From NCBI GenBank assembly GCA_039028895.1, contig JBCCHF010000005.1:171253-235252 (forward strand): a DNA stretch of 64,000 nt, in the 5' to 3' direction. This document shows, piece after piece, positions 34,640-43,783 of this stretch; the first letter of the stretch is position 1, and every line of letters begins with the position of its first letter. The notes under the pieces are model-generated. The model worked only from the letters and a program-made list of their open reading frames with translations, made no database searches and had not been told where the DNA came from. Position numbers and translations under genes: made by a program. Source of the DNA: JAHDCJ01 sp039028895 (GTDB lineage Bacteria; Bacteroidota; Bacteroidia; Chitinophagales; Saprospiraceae).

Positions 34640-37568
34640 ATAATTCGACTCTTGTGCCAGCAGATTCCCCATATGAATCAACAAGATCGGTAACGGTCAT
34701 GTGGACTTTTTGTCGGTTTGGCTCGTCAGATTTATTGAGCAGGAATAATCGCTCTTCAGTAGTCTTCAACCCTGATGATAAATAGTCTTTTGGTCTCCAT
34801 GATCCGAGCTCACGCGCTTTTTCACGACCTACACCATTATCCTCAATTGTACATTTCAGGAATTGGCCTTCAATCTCAAATTTTATCAAGATAGTACCTT
34901 CGGTTTCTTTGTGCAAAAGCCCATGCTTAAAGGCATTTTCAATTATTGGCTGAATCAACAACGGTGGTATTTTTATGTTTTGTGGACTTACAGCTTCGTC
35001 AACGAAAAATTCAATCGCCACCTTTTCCTCAAATCTGAGTTTTTCAAGCTCTAGGTATAGCCTTAAAAATTCAAATTCGGAGTCAAGGGGAATCTTGTTT
35101 TTCTTAGAATGTTCGAAAATTAACCTGATGAGCCTGGCAAACATCGCCAGGTACTTGATAGCTGATTTTCGATCATTGACCGACAACAAATGCAAAATTG
35201 CATTCAAAGCATTGAAGATAAAGTGTGGATTCATTTGGGCTTGCAGGGCCTGCATCCTCAATTGATCTATCTTTTCTTTTATTGCTTGTTCGCGCTGTTG
35301 GTTTTTTCTGGTAAAATATATTGAAAGCTGAATGGCAAGTGACAGTAAACCAACTACAGATAATAACATGATGATTTTAAACCAGGCAGTAGCCATAAAA
35401 TGGGGGTTGATCTCAAATTCTGCTACAGCTGTTGATGTACTGGACACACCATCGGCATTGACTGACTTGACTTCAAATCTGTATTTTCCGGGTTCGAGTC
35501 TCCGGAAAGCTAATGAAGGACTGCGTGTTTCACGCCAATCGGCATGCAATCCGAGCATGCGGTATTTGTATAAAAGTTGATCAGCACTCTTGTAAGCTAC
35601 CCCTCTGAAGTCGATTTGAAGATCATTTTGAAAATAGGGGAGTACATATTCAGGGTGAATAGCGGTATCTCTTTCGTTAATATTTATACGGTCAATGCTG
35701 ATTAAAGGTGGGAGTGTGTCCAGGAAATTGGTCGACTTTTGGAACACGGACAAGCCTTTTGGAGTGCCGACATAAATATTATCGTTATAAGTATAAAGCG
35801 TATTGATCATGTTTGAACTCAGTCCGTCTAATATGGTAATGACAATAAATTCCCGAGTGTCGAGGTTCATTTTATTGAGTCCTTTATCGGTTCCGATCCA
35901 GAGGGTAGACGGATCGCCTGCGATCATTGTTTTGCATATGTTACTGGTCAATCCGTCGGCTGAAGTGAATTGTTCTACCTGTCCATTCTTATAAGCAAAA
36001 ATTCCTTGACCATAGGTGGCCATCCAAATCGTGGAATCCGAAGATTGCACGATATTTGTCACTCTCATTTTTGAAGGACCGTTTACCGGAAAGTTCAGTT
36101 TTCTATGACCCCCGTCATTAAAGATCAGGACCCCGGCTTTGGTACTTAACCATGCTTCTCCTTCCATAGAAGTAAAGACACCATAGCTTCTTGCTTCATA
36201 GCGAACCTTTCGGGAATCATTTTGGGGGTAAACCTGGTAAGCATTACTTCCTGTTGCCACCCAGAAGTATTCCCCATTTCCAGCTGACAAGCTTTTGATA
36301 GATTCACGAAAAGACAAAGGTTTAAATTGATTCCCTTTTTTCAGGAATATTCGATGATCCGTTCCTGCATATAATTTATTGGTCGGTTCGTCAAAATACA
36401 TCGACATAGTTCTAACCTGAGTACCCAACGAGAATGATTCAAAATCCTTATGATTGAAAACACTGATTTTTCCCTCTGCCATACCAAGCCAAAGTCTGCC
36501 TGATTGATCATGTGTGATGCTATAAATCTGATCATCCGCCAGTCCGGAATTGGATTTGTTGTAATTGACAATATGTTTTGAAGGCATAAAATACAGACCT
36601 TCCCCATTGGTGCCAAACCAATAATTACCTTCCCTGTCAATAATCAAATCATTTACCTGAATGCCATATAGCAATGGGCTATCCAGATTTTGAACCACTT
36701 TATTTTTATCAAAATGCAAAACTCCCCGGCGTGTTGCCAGCCATAGTTCTCCCTGTGGGTCCTCAATCATTGACAAGGATCCACCACTGGATGCATTGGG
36801 CAGATCTTTGTGAATCAGATTTATTACGCTGTCTGTGATTTCAAAAAATGAGGTATTGGGGAAAGCCTGGAACATATAAAATTTTCCGGAAGGAGATACA
36901 TAAAGCAAACCAGGATGATTAATTGGTAATTGGACGATATCTTCCGGTGTGATTTGTGGACGGTAAAGGTTAAGGCTTTTCCCAACACCTTGAAATGCTG
37001 TGGTCCAGATCTGTTGGAGTGTATCTTCCGTGAAATTGAAATAGGTGGCCCCGGTTTTGTTTTCGGTTTGCTTTACCAACTCAAACTGGCGCCCGTCTTC
37101 AGTGGCTTTGAACTGATAGACAATATTTCTTGTACCAATCCAGATATTGTCCCTGGAGTCTACAAAGATGTCTAAAATGCTTATATCTTTTCCAAGGGCT
37201 TCATGATTAAATGTCGTTACTTTCCCATCACTGTAATAGCATATCTGACCGAGAAAACTTGAAAACCAAATACGGTTTTGCGAATCGATAGACAAGGATA
37301 AAATTTCATAGCCTTCGATTTCAGGACTGTCAATTCTTTCAAAATGCTGTCCATTATACCTGCAAAGTCCATGGTTGGTAGCCAGCCAGAGATAGCCAGC
37401 GTGGTCTTCGAGCAAGCTGTAAACAGTCATACCTGGCAGGCCATCCTGTTCTGAAAAATGTCTTAACGGATAAGATTGGGAAAATAATCCATGCAGGCAG
37501 AAAAAAGATATTACTGCAAGTACAGAAATGCGCCGAAAGGTTTGAATTGATATCCTGGGTGCCGACAT
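34623..37568 (-). CDS. Hybrid propeller sensor histidine kinase of the LytS type
   Basis: The 981-residue product has a signal sequence (about 1-30), a two-component regulator beta-propeller (about 35-630, repeats such as DHAGYLWLATNHGL and DREGNYWFGTNGEGL), a Y_Y_Y domain (about 640-720), a transmembrane helix (about 728-752), and a coiled segment leading to the His_kinase domain (AQMNPHFIFNALNAI, near 778). The ATPase domain follows (LIQPIIENAFKHGLLH, IEDNGVGREKA). Ligand sensing would be periplasmic. The cognate regulator gene is 2 bases upstream. The propeller type often senses polysaccharide breakdown products in Bacteroides, but the ligand here is unknown. Confidence 0.92.
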   Translation of the reverse strand: MSAPRISIQTFRRISVLAVISFFCLHGLFSQSYPLRHFSEQDGLPGMTVYSLLEDHAGYLWLATNHGLCRYNGQHFERIDSPEIEGYEILSLSIDSQNRIWFSSFLGQICYYSDGKVTTFNHEALGKDISILDIFVDSRDNIWIGTRNIVYQFKATEDGRQFELVKQTENKTGATYFNFTEDTLQQIWTTAFQGVGKSLNLYRPQITPEDIVQLPINHPGLLYVSPSGKFYMFQAFPNTSFFEITDSVINLIHKDLPNASSGGSLSMIEDPQGELWLATRRGVLHFDKNKVVQNLDSPLLYGIQVNDLIIDREGNYWFGTNGEGLYFMPSKHIVNYNKSNSGLADDQIYSITHDQSGRLWLGMAEGKISVFNHKDFESFSLGTQVRTMSMYFDEPTNKLYAGTDHRIFLKKGNQFKPLSFRESIKSLSAGNGEYFWVATGSNAYQVYPQNDSRKVRYEARSYGVFTSMEGEAWLSTKAGVLIFNDGGHRKLNFPVNGPSKMRVTNIVQSSDSTIWMATYGQGIFAYKNGQVEQFTSADGLTSNICKTMIAGDPSTLWIGTDKGLNKMNLDTREFIVITILDGLSSNMINTLYTYNDNIYVGTPKGLSVFQKSTNFLDTLPPLISIDRININERDTAIHPEYVLPYFQNDLQIDFRGVAYKSADQLLYKYRMLGLHADWRETRSPSLAFRRLEPGKYRFEVKSVNADGVSSTSTAVAEFEINPHFMATAWFKIIMLLSVVGLLSLAIQLSIYFTRKNQQREQAIKEKIDQLRMQALQAQMNPHFIFNALNAILHLLSVNDRKSAIKYLAMFARLIRLIFEHSKKNKIPLDSEFEFLRLYLELEKLRFEEKVAIEFFVDEAVSPQNIKIPPLLIQPIIENAFKHGLLHKETEGTILIKFEIEGQFLKCTIEDNGVGREKARELGSWRPKDYLSSGLKTTEERLFLLNKSDEPNRQKVHMTVTDLVDSYGESAGTRVELSIETT

Positions 37569-37570
37569 TT

Positions 37571-38311
37571 TTATAAGCCTGCCAATTTTTGCAGGAGTTC
37601 GTCTTTCTTTTTCAACGAAATAGCAATTGTTGCTCCGTCGATCATGGTAACCGAAGGAATGCGTGTTTTTGTATATTTTTTGATATGATCGAGATTAATG
37701 ATATGCGATCTGTGAACACGAAGAAAGTTAAAGCCTTCAAGGAGATTTTCATATTCCTTTAAGGTTTTTGGAACCAGAATTTTTTCACCATCCAAGGCAT
37801 GGAACATGGTATAATTGCTATCTGCTTCGCATCGAATTATGTTTTGTAGTTTAATAAAAGTATAGCCTTCAACAGTTGGTAATCCCAATTTCCTGAAAGG
37901 ATACCTAATGTTTTCCTGGAGTACCTGGAACTTTTCGTTTTCCACAGTGGAGGTTTTCTTCTCTTTGATCCTGTCTATTGCAGATCGCAATTCTTCAAGG
38001 TCTATTGGCTTGAGTAGATAATCTACCGCAGAAAACTTGAAAGCCCTGATAGCATATTGATCATAGGCCGTAGTGAAGATGACCTCTGATTTCATATCAG
38101 GCAGAAACTCGAATAACTCGAAACCATTGTGGACCGGCATTTCAATATCAAGGAAAATAACATCAGGAGCATGTTTTTGAATAGCCTTTACACCATTAGG
38201 AACTGAATTAGCCATTTCAATGACTTCTACATCAGAGCAATAGTTCTCAAGCATATTATTGAGGGTGATCCTGCTGTTTTCTTCATCGTCGATAATTATG
38301 GCTTTGATCAT
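37571..38311 (-). CDS. LytTR-family response regulator, copy 1
   Basis: The 246-residue product has a receiver domain (1-120) with acidic Asp8-Asp9, phosphorylation site Asp55 in VIFLDIEMP and the conserved Lys in YLLKPI. A LytTR DNA-binding domain follows (about 145-246) with FIKLQNIIRCEADSNYTMFH and FLRVHRSHIINLDHI. It lies 2 bases before the propeller kinase gene and 40 bases after the TPR kinase gene, so it may serve one or both kinases. Confidence 0.94.
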   Translation of the reverse strand: MIKAIIIDDEENSRITLNNMLENYCSDVEVIEMANSVPNGVKAIQKHAPDVIFLDIEMPVHNGFELFEFLPDMKSEVIFTTAYDQYAIRAFKFSAVDYLLKPIDLEELRSAIDRIKEKKTSTVENEKFQVLQENIRYPFRKLGLPTVEGYTFIKLQNIIRCEADSNYTMFHALDGEKILVPKTLKEYENLLEGFNFLRVHRSHIINLDHIKKYTKTRIPSVTMIDGATIAISLKKKDELLQKLAGL

Positions 38312-38351
38312 GTTCTTCTATTTTGGGGAAATAATAATCCAGAGGGTCAAC

Positions 38352-40457
38352 TTATTCGACCTGTTCAATAAACAAATCAATTCGGGTACCTGAAGGTTCC
38401 TCATTGTCATCAAAGAGGTCGGTGACCATTAGCTTTGTTGTACTATTGTTAGTGTCGTTTTCCACACCATTCAGTAATTCCAGTCGTTCATTGATAATCT
38501 TTAGTCCTGATGAACGATATTCCTTTGGGCGCCATGATCCAAGCTTACTGGCCTGAGTTCTACCAACGCCATTGTCTTCAACCGAACAGACCAGCATCTC
38601 ACCTTTCTGGTAAAACGTGATTTCAAGCTTTCCGCCTGAAGCTTTGTGCATGAGCCCATGCTTAAAGGCATTTTCTATTAGGGGTTGGACCAATAAGGGC
38701 GGCACCTTAGTGTTCTCTTTATCGATCTCCGAACTTAGAGACAGATTAACTTCAATTTTATTCTTAAAACGAAGGTTTTCCAGTTTCAGGTAAAGTTTCA
38801 GAAATTCAATTTCATCGCTTAGACTGATGGATGTCCGTTGGGAATATTCAAATATCAACCTGATTAACCGGGCAAAACTGGACAAGTATAACATAGCCGA
38901 TTCAGAATCATTAGTCGTAATAAACTGCTGAATAGCATTCATTGAGTTGAAAATGAAATGTGGATTCATTTGAGCCTGAAGCGCCTGCATTTTCAATCTA
39001 CTGATCTTTTCATTGAATTCTGATTCCTGCTTTTCCCTCGTTTTTGTCAGCAACTCGATCTGTTTCTCCTTTTCCCTGGTTTCATATTTTATCTCCATGT
39101 CCATGAGTTGATTATCTTTCTGGACGTTGTTTTGCTCGATTTGTTTCTCAGCATATAAGACATGGAACTTGTAGGCATTTTGAAAATCATCCAGGCATCT
39201 GTAGACTTCGGAAAGCTGGAAATAAGCCCTGGCCTGTTCATCTTTAGCCTGGAACTCTTTGGCCAGCTCAAGCCCTTCTTCGGTGTAGGATATGGATTTT
39301 TGAAAATCTTTTTTCTGAAAGAAGATATCGCCAATAGTAATAAGCGCAATATGCTTGCCTTGTGTTTCGCCTAACTCATCAAATAATTTTACTGACTTAA
39401 AAGCAAAATCAAGTGCTTTATCGTATTCTTTTTTGTGTACAAATGTTCTTGCGATCTGGGTCTGAGCGAGCGCGACGACTTGTTTATACCCTGCTTTTTC
39501 TCCAGCTTCCAGGCATTTTTGAAAATACTGCTGGGCATCATCGATTTGATCTGCCCTTACATACGTGTCTCCAATGTTATAATACAGAACGGTGAGGGTG
39601 TTGGTGTCAAGGATGTCGAAGTAGTCATCAAGAATTCTGTGGAAACGTTTCAGAGCTTCCTCGTGATTATAAAGCACATAAAAAATGGTACTGATATTTA
39701 CCAGCGCCTTCACATTACTTAATCTGAAGTTGATAGCTTCTCCTTTTTCCAAAGCCTGAAGGAGATATTTGAGCGACCTCTTAAAATCCTGGCGACTTGA
39801 ATAGGCTATTGCCACATTCATAAGGGCAAGGATTTCTGATTCTGCATCATTAATCTGCCGACTAAGATTTAAAACCTTTTCAAAGTAATCGAGAATCTCA
39901 GAATATCGATGTCGTCGGGCATAAACATAACCCAGGCTCATGTAAACATTGATCAGAAGAGCGGGATCTGAGGATGACTCTGTGATTTCCTTACATTCGG
40001 TTGCATATTGCAAGGCTTTATCAAACTTGTTGAGATTGAGGTATATCTGACTAAGGCCACTTAATGCAACATTCATACCTTTGAGGTAGTCTACTTTCTT
40101 GGAAAGCGTATAGGCTTCCTGGAAAAAATGCTCAGCCTTTTCAAATGATTTAAGATCAATTAAGGTCTGGCCTTTACGGTTGGTGAGGTCTACATGTCTT
40201 TGAGGGTTGGTGTCGATATTGTTAATGGAAATGGCCTGATCAAGCAGGCCTAAGCCATCATTAAGTGGCGTATGTTCACCACTGTATTTGCCAAGGACTC
40301 CTTTAATAGTGCCCAGTAATAGTAATGCCTCAATCTTAAAGTTGTCATCATTTTGAGCGAGCTCCAATGCGGATTCTGCACGCGTTAATGCCTTGTCGAG
40401 TTTTCGCTCAACAAACAGCTCATGCCCTTTTTCTAATATTGCCTTGACATTGTCCAT
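38352..40457 (-). CDS. TPR-containing cytoplasmic LytS-type histidine kinase
   Basis: The 701-residue product has no signal peptide or transmembrane helix. Residues of about 1-440 form tetratricopeptide repeats (for example YVYARRHRYSEILDYFEKVL, YYNIGDTYVRADQIDDAQQY), then a coiled coil (about 450-495) leads to the kinase: ALQAQMNPHFIFNSMNAIQQF and LLVQPLIENAFKHGLMH, VEDNGVGRTQA. The kinase half is clearly similar to the one at 34623-37568 (SSGLK, RPKxYxSSGLK). Sensing must be cytoplasmic, through the TPR domain. It is 5 bases from its own regulator gene. Confidence 0.92.
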   Translation of the reverse strand: MDNVKAILEKGHELFVERKLDKALTRAESALELAQNDDNFKIEALLLLGTIKGVLGKYSGEHTPLNDGLGLLDQAISINNIDTNPQRHVDLTNRKGQTLIDLKSFEKAEHFFQEAYTLSKKVDYLKGMNVALSGLSQIYLNLNKFDKALQYATECKEITESSSDPALLINVYMSLGYVYARRHRYSEILDYFEKVLNLSRQINDAESEILALMNVAIAYSSRQDFKRSLKYLLQALEKGEAINFRLSNVKALVNISTIFYVLYNHEEALKRFHRILDDYFDILDTNTLTVLYYNIGDTYVRADQIDDAQQYFQKCLEAGEKAGYKQVVALAQTQIARTFVHKKEYDKALDFAFKSVKLFDELGETQGKHIALITIGDIFFQKKDFQKSISYTEEGLELAKEFQAKDEQARAYFQLSEVYRCLDDFQNAYKFHVLYAEKQIEQNNVQKDNQLMDMEIKYETREKEKQIELLTKTREKQESEFNEKISRLKMQALQAQMNPHFIFNSMNAIQQFITTNDSESAMLYLSSFARLIRLIFEYSQRTSISLSDEIEFLKLYLKLENLRFKNKIEVNLSLSSEIDKENTKVPPLLVQPLIENAFKHGLMHKASGGKLEITFYQKGEMLVCSVEDNGVGRTQASKLGSWRPKEYRSSGLKIINERLELLNGVENDTNNSTTKLMVTDLFDDNEEPSGTRIDLFIEQVE

Positions 40458-40462
40458 ACCAG

Positions 40463-41203
40463 TTATAACCTTGAAACCCTTTCAAGGAAATCAGTTTTAT
40501 AAGTTTGCGATAAATTAAGATTTACATCATTAACCATCGTAATCGTGGGCTGCTTGTTTTTGGTATATCTGCTGATATGATTGAGATTGATAAGGTATGA
40601 ATGATGAATTCGTGCAAAATGAAGGCCTTCAAGGAGTTCTTCAAATTTCCCCAGAGTCCTTGAAACGGTGATCCGCTCATTATTTATTAGATGGACATGT
40701 GTGTAATTGCTGTCTGCCTGGCAAAAGACAATGTTGTCTACTTTCACAAACACCATTCCTTCGGCAGAGGGTAACGCCAGGTTTTGGAACGGTTTGGATA
40801 CGATATCCTTTAAAACCCGAAGTTTGCCTTCCAGCTCTGTGGTATTTACTCTTTTATTCACCTTTTGGACAGCATCCTGCAATTCTTCAATATCAACTGG
40901 TTTGAGCAGGTAGTCGATGGCAGAAAACCGGAATGCTTTTATTGCATATTCATCATAAGCCGTTATAAACACTACATTGAATGGTATTTCGTCGTAATAA
41001 TCGAAAAGCGCAAACCCGTTTTGGCGAGGCATTTCAATGTCGAGGAAGACTACATCAGGATTACAGCTATTAATTGCTTTTACTCCTTCAACAACAGAAG
41101 GAGCGGAAGCACAAACTTTCACGTCCTTGCAAAACTCTTCAAGCAGGTTGGCTAAAACCGTACAACTTTTCTTCTCGTCATCAATGATGACCGCCTTTAG
41201 CAT
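40463..41203 (-). CDS. LytTR-family response regulator, copy 2
   Basis: The 246-residue product is a paralogue of the regulator at 37571-38311, with the same length, Asp8-Asp9, Asp55 in VVFLDIEMP, and the DNA-binding LytTR domain with FVKVDNIVFCQADSNYTHVH and FARIHHSYLINLNHI. It is the first gene of the four-gene operon. A -7 box lies about 48 bases upstream. Confidence 0.94.
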   Translation of the reverse strand: MLKAVIIDDEKKSCTVLANLLEEFCKDVKVCASAPSVVEGVKAINSCNPDVVFLDIEMPRQNGFALFDYYDEIPFNVVFITAYDEYAIKAFRFSAIDYLLKPVDIEELQDAVQKVNKRVNTTELEGKLRVLKDIVSKPFQNLALPSAEGMVFVKVDNIVFCQADSNYTHVHLINNERITVSRTLGKFEELLEGLHFARIHHSYLINLNHISRYTKNKQPTITMVNDVNLNLSQTYKTDFLERVSRL

Positions 41204-41514
41204 AATTCTAATTTTTCCTCGTTAAAATAATTGTGGCGTGCCTTAACTGTTCAAATTTAAGTTTTTGTATCTGAAGTTTGGCATGAACCAAAGATTCATG
41301 AAAATCAATAACTTATTTATTACAACACAATAAAATGAAAATTAAGGTCATTATTAAGATAATGACAACCTTTGGAACCGTTTTTGCGTCTTTGGTAATG
41401 AAGAACAAACTTAGAATAACACTTTTGTGCAAAAGCCCTTTCATATATTTTTCGTATTTTCGGGTTGCACTAGACAATGTACAAATGGGTGAGCCACAAC
41501 GTATTTCACCTATT
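41204..41514. other. Divergent region between the two-component operon and an exported protein gene
   Basis: About 310 bases if the exported protein starts at 41515. The frame of that protein is open upstream to 41335, but the added 60 residues look non-native. Apart from the -7 box at 41252-41259 nothing is seen. Confidence 0.4.
41252..41259 (-). promoter_or_regulatory. Candidate -7 box of the double two-component operon
   Basis: The minus strand reads TAAATTTG, an exact TAnnTTTG, about 49 bases before the regulator start at 41203. No TTTG is found at the exact -33 spacing, so only one element supports it. Confidence 0.4.
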
Positions 41515-42072
41515 ATGAAAAAGATTTTTTACATATTATTTCCCATTGCAATTACCCTTTCCCCTCTCACAGAAATCTTGGGAAATGATAAAGGTATATT
41601 ATTGCCCATATCGGTAAATGATATTAATTCCAATAAGGATACCGTTATTCTTAGCAACCCTGCGGATCAATTTCCACCAGTATTTTTGATTGGCGAAGAT
41701 CCGGATTCTTTTGAAGCCCTTTCCGGAATTTATAAAACCAATTTGCTGACAGCTTGTCGCGAAGACATGGATATGGCTTTCCGCAAATGGATGGAAATGA
41801 TGCTTGCGCTCGAAAGTTTCGCAGAAAACGCTGAATTTGATATCAACGGTACGAAAATGTGGATCAAAGTCTTTTGGGGTACTGACGGAACTGTAGAACA
41901 TGTAGCTTATCACCTTAAGCCTAATTCTCGCAATGCTGACCTGCGATCCTTAACCGAGTTTTTCGAAGGGTTTATCCGGAATTACAAATTCCCGATTTCT
42001 TTTGATACCAACTTCTCGCATTATGGAAGTGCCTCTTTCCCTACCTTTTATAAGAGAGCGTTGAGCGAATAA
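41515..42072 (+). CDS. Exported protein of unknown function
   Basis: The start is placed at the ATG at 41515, giving MKKIFYILFPIAITLSPLTE, a signal-peptide-like N terminus; the frame is open further up (ATG at 41335) but that part is not protein-like. The mature part of about 165 residues has a disordered start, then a mixed fold with WIKVFWGTDGTVEHVAYHLK. No family was recognised. The signal is without an obvious Ala-x-Ala site. Confidence 0.65.
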   Translation: MKKIFYILFPIAITLSPLTEILGNDKGILLPISVNDINSNKDTVILSNPADQFPPVFLIGEDPDSFEALSGIYKTNLLTACREDMDMAFRKWMEMMLALESFAENAEFDINGTKMWIKVFWGTDGTVEHVAYHLKPNSRNADLRSLTEFFEGFIRNYKFPISFDTNFSHYGSASFPTFYKRALSE

Positions 42073-42106
42073 TTAATATTTCTTTTTATCCTTATTGTTC
42101 TTTTTA

Positions 42107-42139
42107 CTTGATTAAAAAGAAACAAAAAATCAAGGCCTT
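42107..42139 (+). repeat. AT-rich inverted repeat, possible dispersed element or terminator
   Basis: CTTGATT at 42107-42113 and AATCAAG at 42128-42134 form a 7-base stem around a 14-base A-rich loop, followed by GCC and five T. It could end the exported-protein transcript. The sequence also resembles a short A-rich intergenic repeat I recall from other Bacteroidota; this could not be checked. Confidence 0.4.
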
Positions 42140-42316
42140 TTTCAAATTAGATTCTTTTGGTTCTTTCTTCATCAAGTAGAATATCCCGACAGTAGCGTTG
42201 AGGGAAAACGAACCAAAAAAAAGAAATATTTATAACCCCCACCCCTAATTTTAAACCTTTCCGCCCCTTTCTAGTCTTACTTCCAGAAAAAGTGAATAGC
42301 CTAAATAAATTCTAAA

Positions 42317-43711
42317 ATGATAATTAGCCCTCAACTAAAAATACAACACCTGTTTTGGCGAGCAGGCTTTGGTCTTTCGCCAAAGGAATTCAGTATATAT
42401 CATGATTGGAGCATCGATAAGACGGTTGATCACCTGATGAAGGCCTCAGTCAATCCTGAGCCTTTCGGACAGGTAAAGCCTGCCTTTCAGACCCGGGAGG
42501 AATTACGCAGATTAAGTGAAGAGGAAAAAAAACAGTTGCAGAAAATGAACCGCAATACCCTAGGGAAATTGTCGGTTTCATGGCTTGAGCGGATGGGCGA
42601 CCCCAACAGGCCTGCACTTATTGAAAAAATGACCTTGTTTTGGCATGATCACTTTGCCTCTGATTCCAAATTACCGCATTTCAGCGTCAAGCAGCAAAAT
42701 ACCATCCGTAAGCATGCGCTCGGCAATTTCCGAGACCTGGTTTTGGCTATAGCCAAAGATCCAATGATGATTCAATATCTGAATAACCAACAGAACAAGA
42801 AGCAAAGACCCAATGAGAATTTTGCCCGTGAGTTAATGGAACTGTTTACCATAGGAATTGGCAACTACACCGAAAATGATATCAAAGAGGCCGCTAGAGC
42901 CTTTACCGGGTGGACAACCAACCTTCGTGGAGAGTTTGTTTTTCGATCTAACTGGCATGACTACGGGCTCAAAACTTTTATGGGTAAATCAGGCAGGTTC
43001 GATGGTGATCAGATCATTGATATCATCCTGGAAAGGAAAGAAACCGCACAATACATAGCAGGTAAGATCTACAGGTTTTTCGTTAATGAGAAAATAGATG
43101 TGAGCAGGGTAAATGATCTGGCTGACCGATTCTACAGGTCAAACTATGATATCGGCCAACTGATGGCATACATCTTCAAAAGCGATTGGTTTTACAGTTC
43201 GGAAAATATTGGATCAAAAATCAAATCTCCTGCTGAACTCATAGGTGGTATGATCAGGACACTTGGACTTGAATTTGAAGATTTCAGATCGCTCCTGTTT
43301 ACACAAAGGGCCCTGGGGCAGGTCCTTTTGAAACCACCTAATGTAGCAGGTTGGCCTGGGGGGAAAGCATGGATCGATAATGCAACTTTAATGGTCAGAC
43401 TCAACCTTGCAGGATGGCTGTTTGATTCAACTGAAGTTAATTTCAAGTTGAAAGAAGCACCCGAAATGCGCTCTTATAATTTAAAGAACAGGAAGATTAA
43501 GGCAACAATCGATATTGAGCCAATCATAAACGCTTTTTCCGGTTACCCGGAAAATGTACTGTTTGCAAAACTATCGGGATACCTGCTCCAATCAGGACTG
43601 GTAGCTGATGCATCAAAACTTGAACGGTTTGTATCAGATGAGAGCAAGGAAAAATTTATTGCATCACTAGTCTTAAGACTCATGAGCTTGCCAGAATATC
43701 AAATGTGCTAA
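42317..43711 (+). CDS. DUF1800-family protein
   Basis: The 464-residue product has the family's typical features: LFWRAGFGLSPKE at the start, MTLFWHDHFAS, NQQNKKQRPNENFARELMEL (about 155-174), AARAFTGW and PPNVAGWPGGKAWI. DUF1800 genes nearly always sit next to DUF1501 genes, as here. Function is unknown. The conserved NFARELMELF motif and the shared genomic pairing suggest that the two act together, perhaps in sulfated-substrate or cell-surface metabolism; that is speculative. Confidence 0.92.
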   Translation: MIISPQLKIQHLFWRAGFGLSPKEFSIYHDWSIDKTVDHLMKASVNPEPFGQVKPAFQTREELRRLSEEEKKQLQKMNRNTLGKLSVSWLERMGDPNRPALIEKMTLFWHDHFASDSKLPHFSVKQQNTIRKHALGNFRDLVLAIAKDPMMIQYLNNQQNKKQRPNENFARELMELFTIGIGNYTENDIKEAARAFTGWTTNLRGEFVFRSNWHDYGLKTFMGKSGRFDGDQIIDIILERKETAQYIAGKIYRFFVNEKIDVSRVNDLADRFYRSNYDIGQLMAYIFKSDWFYSSENIGSKIKSPAELIGGMIRTLGLEFEDFRSLLFTQRALGQVLLKPPNVAGWPGGKAWIDNATLMVRLNLAGWLFDSTEVNFKLKEAPEMRSYNLKNRKIKATIDIEPIINAFSGYPENVLFAKLSGYLLQSGLVADASKLERFVSDESKEKFIASLVLRLMSLPEYQMC

Positions 43712-43783
43712 TTGACCATCTAATTGTCGTACATCTTTTTAGGATTGCGTAAACCCTGAATTTGAATCATGAAATATCATAAA

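Noticed and set aside
41335..41514. Upstream 60 residues of the exported protein at 41515
   Set aside because: They contain several internal hydrophobic stretches and no sensible start, and the ATG at 41515 begins a proper signal sequence.
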